In this document: positions 8,050 to 18,954 of the stretch, in pieces
Position numbering within the stretch: the stretch's first letter is position 1
How the letters are laid out: every line of letters starts with the position of its first letter
Assembly: GCF_014199955.1 (NCBI RefSeq)
Contig: NZ_JACHOQ010000012.1
Coordinates: forward strand, 1 to 64,000
Source: Brevundimonas aurantiaca
GTDB lineage: Bacteria; Pseudomonadota; Alphaproteobacteria; Caulobacterales; Caulobacteraceae
DNA: 64,000 bases
Reading direction: 5' to 3'
Notes under the pieces: model-generated
Database searches by the model: none
Told to the model about the DNA's origin: nothing
What the model saw: only the letters and a program-made list of their open reading frames with translations
Made by a program: the position numbers and the translations under genes

Positions 8050-9207
8050 ATGAAGCTCAAACTTCTCGCATCCGTCGCTGTCGCCGGGCTGTTCTCAGCT
8101 GGCGCGGCCTCGGCAGATCCCAACGGTTGGTATGGCGCGATCGACGCCGGTTACCACATGATCGACGACATCAACGCCGAGTCGTCGACCACCGGCGCGA
8201 ACTGGAACTATGAAGTGAACAACGGCTGGGCGGCCTTTGCTCGCCTCGGCTATCGCTTCAACCCCAACTGGCGCGTCGAGCTCGAAGGCGGCTACCGCTC
8301 GGGCGACATCGGCACGGTGCGCGCCGTTTCGGGCACCCAGGGCCTGTGCAACGTGACCCCGGCGACGGGCGGCTGCTTCTCTCCGGAAGGCGACATCGAG
8401 TCCGCCACCCTGATGGCCAACGTCATCTATGACTTCGGCTATGAAGCCTGGGGCGTGCGTCCCTTCGTCGGCCTGGGCGCCGGCGTGAACCGCGTCAACG
8501 TCGACACCATCGGCAATCTGCGCGCTAACCGCGGCGCCGCGTTCGCCATTGACGACAGCTCGACCAAGTTCGCCGCTCAGGCGATCGCCGGTCTGGCCTG
8601 GGCCATTGGCGACCGCGCCAACATCGACCTGACCTACCGCTATCTGACGGGCGACGCCTCGTGGGAATCGACCACGGCCGGCACGGGCGCCGGCGCCACC
8701 GCCTTCGGCGAATGGGACGGCGACTACGATCAGTCGCACACCGTGACCCTGGGCCTGCGCTACAGCTTCGGCGCCGAAGAAGCGGCCCCGCCGCCGCCTC
8801 CGCCCCCGCCGCCTCCGCCGCCCCCGCCGCCTCCGCCCCCGCCGCCCCCGCCGCCGGTTCCGCAGACCCCGGCCGCGCGTCAGTTCGTGGTCTATTTCGA
8901 CTGGGATCGCTCGGACCTGACGGCTGAAGCCCGTTCGGTGGTCGCTCAGGCCGCCAACTACGCCAAGACGGGCCGTCCGACCCGCGTCCTGATCGTCGGC
9001 TACACCGACACCTCGGGCTCGGCCGCCTACAACGTCGGCCTGTCGAACCGTCGTTCGCGCACCGTCGCGGACGCCCTGGTCGCCCAAGGCGTCAACGGCG
9101 GCGTCATCGCCCTGGACGGCAAGGGTGAAACCGCCCTGGCCAAGCCCACCGCCGACGGCGTGCGCGAACCGCTCAACCGTCGCGCCACCATCGACATCAA
9201 CTTCTAA
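8050..9207 (+). CDS. OmpA-like outer-membrane porin with polyproline linker
   Basis: Outer-membrane protein of 385 residues. A signal peptide ends at AASA (residue 22). An eight-strand-type barrel (about 25-245; NGWYGAIDAGYH, RLGYRFNPNWRVE, VTLGLRYSFG) is followed by a linker of 23 consecutive prolines, then an OmpA C-terminal domain (about 275-385) that binds peptidoglycan: FVVYFDWDRSDLT, VGYTDTSGSAAYN.GLS.RR, and NRRATIDINF. ATG with GAGGA 6 bases upstream. The linker is coded by mixed CCG, CCT and CCC codons. The start is divergent from the thiolase, with a shared 263-base upstream region. Strong codon bias suggests an abundant protein. Confidence 0.93.
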   Translation: MKLKLLASVAVAGLFSAGAASADPNGWYGAIDAGYHMIDDINAESSTTGANWNYEVNNGWAAFARLGYRFNPNWRVELEGGYRSGDIGTVRAVSGTQGLCNVTPATGGCFSPEGDIESATLMANVIYDFGYEAWGVRPFVGLGAGVNRVNVDTIGNLRANRGAAFAIDDSSTKFAAQAIAGLAWAIGDRANIDLTYRYLTGDASWESTTAGTGAGATAFGEWDGDYDQSHTVTLGLRYSFGAEEAAPPPPPPPPPPPPPPPPPPPPPPPVPQTPAARQFVVYFDWDRSDLTAEARSVVAQAANYAKTGRPTRVLIVGYTDTSGSAAYNVGLSNRRSRTVADALVAQGVNGGVIALDGKGETALAKPTADGVREPLNRRATIDINF

Positions 9208-9572
9208 GACAGGCAAGACTCGGTCTGACATCGTCAGATCGGGTCTCGTTCTTGGAAGTCTGTCAGCGTAAAGTTGGAGAGCCGGCGCCCTTGCATTCCG
9301 GGCGTCGGCTTCTTCGTGCGCCTGCCTCAGCCGCCCCCGCAATTTCCCCATCGCTCAGCTTTAGTGGGTTGATCCCTCTGCGGCTAAGCGCGACAAAGCC
9401 ATCGAACAAATTCTCTTGCGCCAGACGACTTGATCGGAGAGGTGAAGCGACCCGGCGTTGTATGGATCGCCAGGCCGGACGGCGTGGAACCCCTTAGATG
9501 GTCGATTTAAGACACTCCAATCGAACCTTCTTGGGCCGGCGGCGCAGGCGCTACCGGCTTCGCGGAGAGGTC
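9208..9572. other. gene-free stretch between the porin and the capsule-type gene
   Basis: It holds a small hairpin at 9224-9238 (TCTGAC-ATC-GTCAGA) soon after the porin stop, a stronger terminator-like hairpin at 9281-9316, and then about 250 bases of leader with no clear gene. The last part has AGGTGAAGC and GGAGAGG purine runs, the latter serving as ribosome site for the ATG at 9573. No promoter motif is certain. Confidence 0.5.
9281..9316 (+). terminator. probable terminator of the porin gene
   Basis: GCCGGCGCCC, a 9-base loop, then GGGCGTCGGC and TTCTTCG. The stem is 10 bp with one mismatch and is followed by a short pyrimidine run, about 75 bases after the porin stop. Confidence 0.65.
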
Positions 9573-10883
9573 ATGAGCGCGCCTCGACCTCAGTTTCGCC
9601 TTCGCACCCCCACGCCGCAGCGGGCGGCCGAAATCGCCGTCTTCCCTACGTCTCAAAAAAACGGTGCGGAGGCCGGGCCAGGTCGCGCGATCCAAAGCTT
9701 GGATGGTCGGAGATTCCTTATCGTCTCGGCGCCGTTCGGGCCGTTCGGCGTCGCCTTGGCGCGGACTCTCGAAGCCCGCGGCGCGACCGTCCAGCGAATG
9801 ATCTTCAATGCGGGCGACGCCTTGAACTGGCCGCGAGCGGGGGGAAGGGTGTTCAAACACTCCGCCCAGGTCTGGGCTTCGCGACTGGCGGAACTGACGG
9901 CCGATTTCACCGATCTTCTGCTGTTCGGCGAGGGCGGCCCTTACAATCGCGCGGTTCTGTCTGCGGCGGAAGGACTTGGGCCACGCGTTTGGGTGTTGGA
10001 GAACGGCTATTTCCGCCCGGACTGGATCACCGTCGAACAGAACGGCGTGAACGCCTCAAGCGGCCTGCCGCGTTTCAAGGACGGCTATCCGGAGCCGGCG
10101 CCGCTTTTGCCCGATCCGAAACCCGTGGGGCGGATCCTGCCGCACCATGTGGTCAACATCACCGCCTATCATGTGGCTCAGGCCGTGGGGGGCTTTCTCT
10201 TTCCGCGCCACGCCAGCCACTATACCGCCTCTCCGCTCAGCCAGTGCCTGGGTCACGTCCGGCGATATTTCGGTCTGGCCCTTCAGTCGCCGTCACGCAA
10301 CGATGTGGAGGTGATTGCGGCGCGGGGCCCCTTCTTCATCGCCTGTCTTCAGCGGGAGGGCGACGCCCAGCTGCTGCGCTATTCCCGCTATGCCGACAAT
10401 ACGGCCTTCCTCGCGGAGGTGATGACCAGTTTCGCCGTCCATGCGCCCAAGGCGGCGCGGCTGGTGATCAAGAACCACCCTCTGGACCCGGGCCTGATCG
10501 ATCTGGAAGCCGTCACGCGGCGCCTGGTCATCGAGCGGGAGCTGCAAGGCCGGGTCGATTTCATCGACGGCGGAAACCTGGCCCAGCTGTGCCGCGCCTC
10601 TCAGGGCATGGTGGTCAACAACTCTTCCGCCGCGCTTTCGGCCCTGGGGTTCCAGACGCCGGTCAAGGTGCTGGGCGACGCCTTCTTCAACTTCGACGGT
10701 CTGACGGATCAGCAGGCGTTGAACGACTTCTGGTCTAAACCCCATGCCCCGGATCCTGCTCTGTTCGTCCGGTTCCGCGCCCATGTGATCGCCCAGAGTC
10801 AGGTCAACGGCAATTTCCACGAGCCGCGCGCCATTCGGCGCACCGCCGAGGGCGTAGCGGACGTGTTCGAGCGGGTTTCCTGA
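9573..10883 (+). CDS. capsule polysaccharide biosynthesis protein, KpsS/Kdo-transferase-like
   Basis: A 436-residue cytoplasmic glycosyltransferase-like protein of the capsule polysaccharide biosynthesis family, whose known members (KpsS, KpsC) transfer beta-Kdo to a lipid. The visible matches are a Rossmann-like N-terminal half (FLIVSAPFGPFGVALARTL, LLLFGEGGPYNRA, VWVLENGYFRPDWITVE) and the C-terminal block with VIKNHPLDPG, VDFIDGGNLAQLC and GMVVNNSSAALSAL, the last being the usual sugar-nucleotide site. The ATG at 9573 has GGAGAGG just upstream; the frame is open 25 codons earlier without support. It is an orphan: no capsule export or synthesis genes are in the window. Confidence 0.8.
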   Translation: MSAPRPQFRLRTPTPQRAAEIAVFPTSQKNGAEAGPGRAIQSLDGRRFLIVSAPFGPFGVALARTLEARGATVQRMIFNAGDALNWPRAGGRVFKHSAQVWASRLAELTADFTDLLLFGEGGPYNRAVLSAAEGLGPRVWVLENGYFRPDWITVEQNGVNASSGLPRFKDGYPEPAPLLPDPKPVGRILPHHVVNITAYHVAQAVGGFLFPRHASHYTASPLSQCLGHVRRYFGLALQSPSRNDVEVIAARGPFFIACLQREGDAQLLRYSRYADNTAFLAEVMTSFAVHAPKAARLVIKNHPLDPGLIDLEAVTRRLVIERELQGRVDFIDGGNLAQLCRASQGMVVNNSSAALSALGFQTPVKVLGDAFFNFDGLTDQQALNDFWSKPHAPDPALFVRFRAHVIAQSQVNGNFHEPRAIRRTAEGVADVFERVS

Positions 10884-10950
10884 ACAAAATTTGCGCTGAA
10901 GGGCGTCAAGGGTGTGCTCTCTGAGCCACCCAAGGGCGCTGTCACGACTC

Positions 10951-10966
10951 TGACACATATGTGTCA
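10951..10966. promoter_or_regulatory. perfect 16-bp palindrome upstream of the TonB receptor
   Basis: TGACACATATGTGTCA is its own reverse complement and lies 92 bases before the receptor ATG, in an otherwise low-structure, AT-richer leader of 175 bases. This is the geometry of a dimeric repressor or activator site. The regulator is not in the window. Confidence 0.5.
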
Positions 10967-11058
10967 CCTAGCGTTACAAGATGGATCGTACACGGGGCCG
11001 GATTTAGACGTGACGACCACGTTTCCGACTTTTTTGGTCCACCAGCTGGGGATAGCGA

Positions 11059-14000
11059 ATGACCTTCCGTAAATTGGCGTACGGCGTTTCGGCCGCCGCC
11101 ATCATGATGTCGGCCTCGACGGCCGTCTTTGCTCAAGAGACGACCGGCGCCATCCGCGGCCGCATCCTGGACGGCTCCGGCGCGGCCGTGGTCGGCTCGG
11201 TGACCATCGTTCACGAGCCCACCGGCACGACCGTCACCACTATGTCGGACTCGTCGGGCTTCTACAGCGCGCGGGGTCTGCGCGCTGGCGGACCGTACAC
11301 GGTGACGGTTTCAAGCGCGGCCGGTGAAGGCGGCATTCAGCTGGACAGCATCGGTGTGGGCGACGCCGTCAACGGCGACGTGATCGTCAATCAGGCCGCC
11401 GCCGAGCTGGAAGCCATTACGGTGACCGGCCAGCGCTTCTCCAACGACTTCGGCTACGGCACCGGCTCGAACTACGGCGCGGGCGACATCGCCGCCGCCG
11501 CCTCGATCAGCCGTGATCCGAAGGACATCGCGCGCCTCGATCCGTTTGTGACGCTTGACCCCTCGAACGAAGACGCCCTGTCGTTCGCCGGCACCAATAC
11601 GCGCCAGAACCAGTTCACCGTCGACGGCATTCGCCAGAACGACGAGTTCGGCTTGAACGGCAACGGCTATCCCACCCAACGGTCGCCGATCTCCATCGAC
11701 GCCATTCAGGCTTTGAACGTTTCGGTGGCGCCCTTCAGCGTCATCAACAACGGCTTTGTCGGCGGTTCGATCAACGCCGTCACCAAGTCCGGCACCAACA
11801 CCTTCTCGGGCTCGGCCTTCTATGAGAAGTCGGACGACAGCCTGCTGGGTGACCGGTACTGGGGTTACGGCCCGCGCGGCAACGGTTTCCGCGCCCGCCA
11901 AGACTATAACCGCGTCTTCGACGAAAAGACCTGGGGCGCCACCCTGGGCGGTCCGATCATCCGCGACACCCTGTTCTTCTTCGCGTCTTACGAAAAGTTT
12001 GAGTCGCAGTTCTCGCTGAACGAAGGTCCGGTCGACGCCGGCTTCGCAAATCCGATTCCGCGCATCACCACTTCGGCCGTCGAAACCTTCCGGCAAGGCG
12101 CCAAGACGCGCTACGGCTATGAGACGGGTTCGTTCGTCAATGTGGCCCCCCCCGTCCAGGACGAAAAGTACCTTGCCAAGATCGACTGGAACATCAACGC
12201 CAACCATCGCTTGGCCGTGACTTTCCAAGAGACGACCGGCACCTCGTTCAACGGTTCGACCACGTCGGCCTTCATTAACGGCGGCTCGACCACGCAGCCG
12301 CGGTTGGCGCTGGAATCCAGCCAGTATGTCAAGGATGAGCGCCTCACGACCTGGAACGCTCAGTTGAACTCGCAGTGGACGGACGCCTTCTCGACCGAAC
12401 TGCGGGTCGGCTACAAGGAAACTGAAACCACCCAGCTGCCTGTCGGCGGACTGACTGTCGGCCAAGTCACGGTCAACGTTTCCGATCTGGCGGGTGTTCA
12501 AGCCGGCTCGGGCACGCCGCAAATCCAGTTCGGCGCCGACAACTTCCGTCACGACAACTATCTGTACAGTGAAGTGAAGAACGCCGAACTGATCGGCCGC
12601 TATAGCTGGGGTTCGCACGACTTCATGGCCGGCGCGCGGATTGAAACGCGCGACTTCACCAACGTCTTCGTGTCGCAGTCGCTGGGTCAGTGGACGTTCA
12701 ACAGCTATGCCGACTTCCTGGCCGGTAACGCTTCCGGTCTGGTCATTCGCGGCGCCGTCAACCCGACCGGCGGCACCGTTCCCGCTCGGTTCGGCACTGC
12801 GCGCGACGGGGCCGTCGAATTCGGTTACGACGTGAACTCGCTGTACGCCGAAGACACTTGGCAGATCAGCGACACGCTTCGCCTGAATTACGGCCTGCGC
12901 TACGACTGGTTCGCCATGGACGACCGTCCGGTGCTGAACACCAACTTCCGCACCCGCAACGGCTTCGACAACACCGCCAATCTGGACGGTCGTGACCTGC
13001 TGATGCCGCGCCTTGGCTTCAACTGGACGCCCAGCGACTGGTCGATCTCGGGCGGCGTCGGTCGCTTCTCGGCCATCGGCACCAACGTCCAGATCGGCAA
13101 CCCCTTCGGCAACGACGGCGCGCGGATCACCAATGCGGTCTGCACCGGCGCCATTCGGGGCGTGACGGATCTCTCCGTCGTTCCCACCGGCGCGAACTGC
13201 ACCTTCACGCCCGGCAACGGCAGCGTGGTGGCGCTGGATCCGAACTTCGAAATCCCCAGCGCCTGGAAGTACAACCTGACGGTCGCCCGCGATTTCCGCC
13301 TGCCGCTGATCGAAGACTTCCGTCTGCAGGCGGACGTCATCCGTACGGATTTCGAGAACGCCCTCTATTACCGAGATCTGCTCGCAACCCGCTCGGGTTC
13401 AGCGCCGGACGGTCGTCCGGTCTATACCCACCCGACCGGCCCGGTGGTCTTCGATCTGCTGCTGGATAATCTGAAGGACGGCGGATCCTCCACCTCGGTC
13501 GCTCTGACGGGTCAGAAGACGTGGCGCGACGGTGTGTTCGAAGGTCTGGACGTCCGCAGCACCTACACCTACACGGAATCGGAAGACGGCAATCCGATGA
13601 CCAGCTCGCAGCCGGACTCGTCCTATGTCCGCTTCGCTTCGGCTGATCACAACAACCCGGTGCTGGCGACGTCGGACTACGAAATCCGTCACAAGTTCAC
13701 GGTCAACGCGAACTACACCCGCGCCTTCTTCGGCGACAACGAAACGTCCATCAACGTCTTCGCCCAACGCCGCTCGGGCCTGCCCTTCTCCTACGTTTAT
13801 CACAGCAGCCGCACGGGCAACTACGACAACGATTTCGGCAACGCCGTTCCGCAGTCGTACTCCGGCGCCCTGGGTACGTCGAACCAGCTCTTCTACGTGC
13901 CCCAGACCGACGGCAACGGCGTCGTCACCGCCACGAGCGATCCCCGCATCACCTATGCGTCGGGCTTTAATCTGACGGACTTCAACGCCTTCCTGAACAA

Positions 14001-14409
14001 CACGGGTCTGATCAAGTACGCCGGCTCGATTGCGCCGCGGAACGCCTTCCGCACCGGCGCCGTCACCACGGTGGACCTGCGCCTGTCGCAGGAAATCCCG
14101 GTTCCGGTTCTGCCGACCGGCAAGCTGAAGCTGTACATGGACATCGAGAACTTCGGGAACCTGCTCAACGAGAAGTGGGGCGTTCTGGAGCAGTATCCGT
14201 TCTATCGCGGCGTCGGTACGGTTGTGCTGAACTGCCAGACGGCCGGCGTCGCCTCCTCCTGCGCCGCCCCCAATGCAGTGTACCAGTACTCCTCGCTGCA
14301 AAGCGCAGGCGCTGCCGGAACGCCGCTCGGTGGTGAGGCTAAGCGCCCGAACGCCCAACTGCCGGCCTCGACCTGGCAGATTAAGTTCGGCGCCCGCATC
14401 TCGTTCTGA
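11059..14409 (+). CDS. TonB-dependent receptor with carboxypeptidase-like N-terminal domain
   Basis: Large outer-membrane receptor of 1116 residues (Oar-like class). A signal peptide ends at VFAQ. A carboxypeptidase-regulatory-like fold spans about 27-105 (GAIRGRILDGSGAAVVGSV, SGFYSARGL). A TonB-box-like ELEAITVTG follows, then a plug (about 125-235, with NQFTVDGIRQND and GFVGGSINAVTKSGTN) and a long beta-barrel to the terminal aromatic residue (IKFGARISF). The length is greater than simple siderophore receptors and is typical of oligosaccharide or peptide importers; the substrate cannot be told. GGGGATA lies upstream of the ATG. It is monocistronic, with a palindrome before it and a strong terminator after it. 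Codon bias is high. Confidence 0.93.
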   Translation: MTFRKLAYGVSAAAIMMSASTAVFAQETTGAIRGRILDGSGAAVVGSVTIVHEPTGTTVTTMSDSSGFYSARGLRAGGPYTVTVSSAAGEGGIQLDSIGVGDAVNGDVIVNQAAAELEAITVTGQRFSNDFGYGTGSNYGAGDIAAAASISRDPKDIARLDPFVTLDPSNEDALSFAGTNTRQNQFTVDGIRQNDEFGLNGNGYPTQRSPISIDAIQALNVSVAPFSVINNGFVGGSINAVTKSGTNTFSGSAFYEKSDDSLLGDRYWGYGPRGNGFRARQDYNRVFDEKTWGATLGGPIIRDTLFFFASYEKFESQFSLNEGPVDAGFANPIPRITTSAVETFRQGAKTRYGYETGSFVNVAPPVQDEKYLAKIDWNINANHRLAVTFQETTGTSFNGSTTSAFINGGSTTQPRLALESSQYVKDERLTTWNAQLNSQWTDAFSTELRVGYKETETTQLPVGGLTVGQVTVNVSDLAGVQAGSGTPQIQFGADNFRHDNYLYSEVKNAELIGRYSWGSHDFMAGARIETRDFTNVFVSQSLGQWTFNSYADFLAGNASGLVIRGAVNPTGGTVPARFGTARDGAVEFGYDVNSLYAEDTWQISDTLRLNYGLRYDWFAMDDRPVLNTNFRTRNGFDNTANLDGRDLLMPRLGFNWTPSDWSISGGVGRFSAIGTNVQIGNPFGNDGARITNAVCTGAIRGVTDLSVVPTGANCTFTPGNGSVVALDPNFEIPSAWKYNLTVARDFRLPLIEDFRLQADVIRTDFENALYYRDLLATRSGSAPDGRPVYTHPTGPVVFDLLLDNLKDGGSSTSVALTGQKTWRDGVFEGLDVRSTYTYTESEDGNPMTSSQPDSSYVRFASADHNNPVLATSDYEIRHKFTVNANYTRAFFGDNETSINVFAQRRSGLPFSYVYHSSRTGNYDNDFGNAVPQSYSGALGTSNQLFYVPQTDGNGVVTATSDPRITYASGFNLTDFNAFLNNTGLIKYAGSIAPRNAFRTGAVTTVDLRLSQEIPVPVLPTGKLKLYMDIENFGNLLNEKWGVLEQYPFYRGVGTVVLNCQTAGVASSCAAPNAVYQYSSLQSAGAAGTPLGGEAKRPNAQLPASTWQIKFGARISF

Positions 14410-14434
14410 GTGAAGCGAGCAATGTGCTGACGAA

Positions 14435-14465
14435 GGGCGGTCCGTTCGCGGGCCGCCCTTTTTCT
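14435..14465 (+). terminator. Rho-independent terminator after the TonB receptor
   Basis: GGGCGG, a 12-base loop, CCGCCC, then TTTTTCTTT, starting 26 bases after the stop codon. Confidence 0.88.
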
Positions 14466-14584
14466 TTGGGGGCGGCCCCTGGGCGTCCGGCGCCGTTGAA
14501 GTCGGGGGCCATTGAGGCCATATGGCGCGGCTCGCGGGTCGCCCGCCCGTCGCCTTCGAACCCTGACAGGACTCTCGCCCGCCC

Positions 14585-15588
<1,004 letters not shown>

Positions 15589-15592
<4 letters not shown>

Positions 15593-15980
15593 GTGGCGAG
15601 TGGCGAGTGGCGAGTGGCGAGGTTCGTCACTATCGCGACCTGCTGGTCTGGCAGAAGGCGCTGACCTGGGTCGAGCTCGTCTATGCGGCGACCTGCGAAT
15701 GGCCCCCGGATGAACGCTTCGGACTGATCAGCCAGGTCAGGCGGGCTGCCGTGTCTGTGCCTTCCAACATCGCCGAAGGTTGCGCCCGGCGCTCCACGCC
15801 TGAGTTTCTGCGTTTCCTCTCCATCGCCCGAGGTTCTCTGGCGGAGGTGGAGACCCAACTGATCATCGCCCAACGCCTGACCTATCTCGATGAAGCCGCC
15901 CTGATTCGGCTGCTCGAACCCGCCGACGAAATCAGCCGAATGCTTTCCGGCCTCATCTCCAAACTCGAGGAGCGCACGAA

Positions 15981-15984
<4 letters not shown>
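15589..15984 (+). CDS. four-helix-bundle protein carried by an inverted-repeat element
   Basis: A 131-residue protein of the four-helix-bundle family also called S23 or rRNA-intervening-sequence protein, related in fold to Avd of diversity-generating retroelements. The signature is clear: YRDLLVWQKALTWVELVY, FGLISQVRRAAVSVPSNIAEGCAR, and FLRFLSIARGSLAEVETQLIIA. The cellular role is not established, though nucleic-acid binding is suspected for the family. The first dozen residues (SGEWRVASGEVRH) are encoded by tandem GAGTGGC repeats of the left arm. ATGA overlaps join it to aguA in front and aguB behind. It interrupts a two-enzyme pathway with which it has no obvious biochemical link. Confidence 0.85.
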
Positions 15985-16880
<896 letters not shown>

Positions 16881-16893
16881 GCGGTCCCTGATT

Positions 16894-16926
16894 CCGTCAT
16901 CCTCGGGCTTGACCCGAGGGTGACGG
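16894..16926. repeat. single REP palindrome acting as a hairpin between convergent genes
   Basis: The 19-base core CCTCGGGCTTGACCCGAGG lies at 16901-16919, with the stem prolonged by CCGTCA at 16894-16899 and TGACGG at 16921-16926. It sits between the convergent aguB and hydrolase genes, only 13 bases after the aguB stop, and may serve as a two-way terminator. Confidence 0.75.
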
Positions 16927-16940
16927 AGGAGTTGGGTCGA

Positions 16941-17681
16941 TCAGCCCCGCATCCCCTCCACCGCCTCGACCAGCCGGTCGAGGTCCGCCGGCGACGACAG
17001 CCGGTGGTCGCCGCCGTCGATCAGGTCCAGGCGGACGTCGCCGCCCGTCAGCCGCTCGATCAGTTCGACCTGATGGCGCCAGGGCACCACGTCGTCGGCC
17101 CGCCCCTGGAGGATATGGACCGGGGCGGCGATGTCGATGACGCCGTCCAGCAGCAGCCAGTTCCGCGCCTCCTCGAACATGCGACGGGTCAGGACGTATT
17201 CGCCCAGGCCCTCCTCGACGATCAGGGTCTCGCCCTCGCGCACTATGGCCTGGCGCTCGTGGTCGGCCAGGCCTGGCCACATCAGCCGTTCGGTAAAGTC
17301 CTGGGCCGGATTGATCAGGACCAGACCCTTGATCCGCTGTGGCCGCGCCAAGGCCGCCAGCAGCGAGACCCAGCCGCCCATCGACGAGCCGACCGGGATG
17401 ACCGGGCCCGACAGGCTGTCGATCAGGGCGATCGCATCCTCGCGCCAGCGACCGATGGTGGCCCGGCGCCAGTCGCCGGACGACTGGCCGTGGGCGAAAT
17501 GGTCGTAGCGGATGAAGCTCCAACCGCGGTCGCGCGCGGCGGCGTCCAGGGCGAGGGCCTTGGTCCCCTCCATGTCCGAACGGAAGCCGCCGATCCAAAC
17601 GACGGTGGGACCGGAGCCGTTGATCCGTTTGAAGGCGAGCGTTTCGCCATCGGGGCGGGACAGGTGTTGAAGATCGTTCAT
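16941..17681 (-). CDS. alpha/beta hydrolase
   Basis: A 246-residue serine hydrolase. The nucleophile is Ser100 in VGSSMGG. The acid is Asp196 or 197 in GRADDVVPW and the base is His226 in GGDHRL. The N-terminal region WIGGFRSDMEGTKA and the RYDHFAHGQSSG stretch resemble the ABHD10-like thioesterase/esterase group, but the substrate cannot be deduced. No signal peptide, so cytoplasmic. It is convergent with aguB across a REP hairpin and divergent from the GT9 gene across a paired REP element. Confidence 0.85.
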   Translation of the reverse strand: MNDLQHLSRPDGETLAFKRINGSGPTVVWIGGFRSDMEGTKALALDAAARDRGWSFIRYDHFAHGQSSGDWRRATIGRWREDAIALIDSLSGPVIPVGSSMGGWVSLLAALARPQRIKGLVLINPAQDFTERLMWPGLADHERQAIVREGETLIVEEGLGEYVLTRRMFEEARNWLLLDGVIDIAAPVHILQGRADDVVPWRHQVELIERLTGGDVRLDLIDGGDHRLSSPADLDRLVEAVEGMRG

Positions 17682-17739
17682 GGGGCTCTTGTGCCGCGAC
17701 TTTGTATGGGCGTCATCCTCCTGTTCGCGTCTTCGTCAT

Positions 17740-17855
17740 CCTCGGGCTTGACCCGAGGATCGGGCGTGACGCACACGGACGGCTGAAGGCGGCGACAGTC
17801 GCCACTCCATCCGCAGTCTTTCGCGGCGCACCCGATCCTCGGGTCAAGCCCGAGG
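17740..17855. repeat. paired REP element (BIME-like), copy 2
   Basis: CCTCGGGCTTGACCCGAGG at 17740-17758 and its inverse at 17837-17855, in the space between two divergent genes. Here the element sits upstream of both starts rather than after the stops, so it cannot be a terminator for either. The distance to the TTG at 17880 is only 24 bases, close enough to form part of the glycosyltransferase leader. Confidence 0.85.
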
Positions 17856-17879
17856 ATGACGGTGTGAAAGGTCAGTCGT

Positions 17880-18848
17880 TTGTCCGCACCCCAGGTCCTG
17901 TTCGTCACCTCCAACCGCATCGGCGACTGCGTGATTTCCTCGGGCGTGATCCGAGAGATCGCGCGTCAGGTTCCGGGGGCGCAGATCACCGTCGCCTGCG
18001 GTCGCCCGCCCGCCCCCTTCTTCCGCTCGGCGCCGGGCGTGGTCCGGACCCTCGTGCTCGACAAGAAGAAGATCGCCGGTCACTGGGTCGATCTTTGGAA
18101 ACAGGTCGTCGGTACGCGCTGGGACCTGGTGATCGACATTCGCGGTTCGGCCCTGGCCTATCTGATCCCGGCGAAACGGCGCATCGTTTACAACCGATCT
18201 TGGGAGACCGGCCTGCGCAAGGTCGAGATGGTGTCGCGCCTGATGGGGTCGCAGACGCCGCTCGATCCCGAAATCTTCCTGGACGACCAGGCGCGGGCCG
18301 AGGCCGCCGCCGTCATCGATCCGCAGCTGGCCGGCGGCGCCGGTCCCGGACCGATCATTGCGCTCGCCCCCATCGCCCACCAGCCGGGCAAGAGCTGGCC
18401 CGCCGACCGCTGGGGCGCCCTGGTCGAGAAGCTGAAGGCCGAGCCCCGTTTCGACGGCTGGCGCTTCATGCCCGTGGGCGGGCCGGGCGACCGGCCGCCG
18501 GCGACCCCGGCCCTGGAGGCGGCGGGGCCGCGGGGGATCGACTTCGTCGGCAAGGGCGACATCCTGGCCTCAGCCGCCGCCATCGATCGGGCCGATCTGT
18601 TCGTCGGCAATGACTCGGGCCTGATGCACGTCTCGGCGGCCCTGGGCCGCCCGACGCTGGGCCTGTTCGGGCCCACGGAATGGTGGCTGTACGGGCCCTG
18701 GGGCCCCAAGACGCGCACCGCCGCCTCGAACGAAACGCGCGGCCAGTTCGCCCCGATCGAGGACCTGACGGTCGAACATGTCTTCGAGGCCGTGCTGGCC
18801 CTGCACGACGCCTATATCGCCGGAGCGCCCGCCAGCCTTGAAAAATAG
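17880..18848 (+). CDS. glycosyltransferase family 9 (heptosyltransferase-like)
   Basis: A 322-residue GT-B transferase of the ADP-heptose:LPS heptosyltransferase family, expected to act on lipopolysaccharide core at the inner face of the inner membrane. FVTSNRIGDCVISSGVIREI marks the N-terminal acceptor domain, and ADLFVGNDSGLMHVSAALGRPTLGLFGPTEWW the nucleotide-sugar site (D-SG-H-AA-P-LFGPT). The start is taken as TTG at 17880, with GAAAGGTCAG about 10 bases upstream; no better start is in frame. Heptose itself is not proven; many alphaproteobacteria lack it. Confidence 0.88.
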   Translation: MSAPQVLFVTSNRIGDCVISSGVIREIARQVPGAQITVACGRPPAPFFRSAPGVVRTLVLDKKKIAGHWVDLWKQVVGTRWDLVIDIRGSALAYLIPAKRRIVYNRSWETGLRKVEMVSRLMGSQTPLDPEIFLDDQARAEAAAVIDPQLAGGAGPGPIIALAPIAHQPGKSWPADRWGALVEKLKAEPRFDGWRFMPVGGPGDRPPATPALEAAGPRGIDFVGKGDILASAAAIDRADLFVGNDSGLMHVSAALGRPTLGLFGPTEWWLYGPWGPKTRTAASNETRGQFAPIEDLTVEHVFEAVLALHDAYIAGAPASLEK

Positions 18849-18954
18849 GGCTTCCTGACGCATATTGCCGGGCGAGAGGGGACCGTGGCCACAGCCGCGC
18901 CCGTTCGCTCATCACGACACACGCCTTCTTTGACCACATAAGGAAACGACGCCC

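Noticed and set aside
11311..12618. 435-codon open frame antisense to the TonB receptor
   Set aside because: Val/Gly/Arg-rich shadow with no homology; the receptor reading frame is unbroken.
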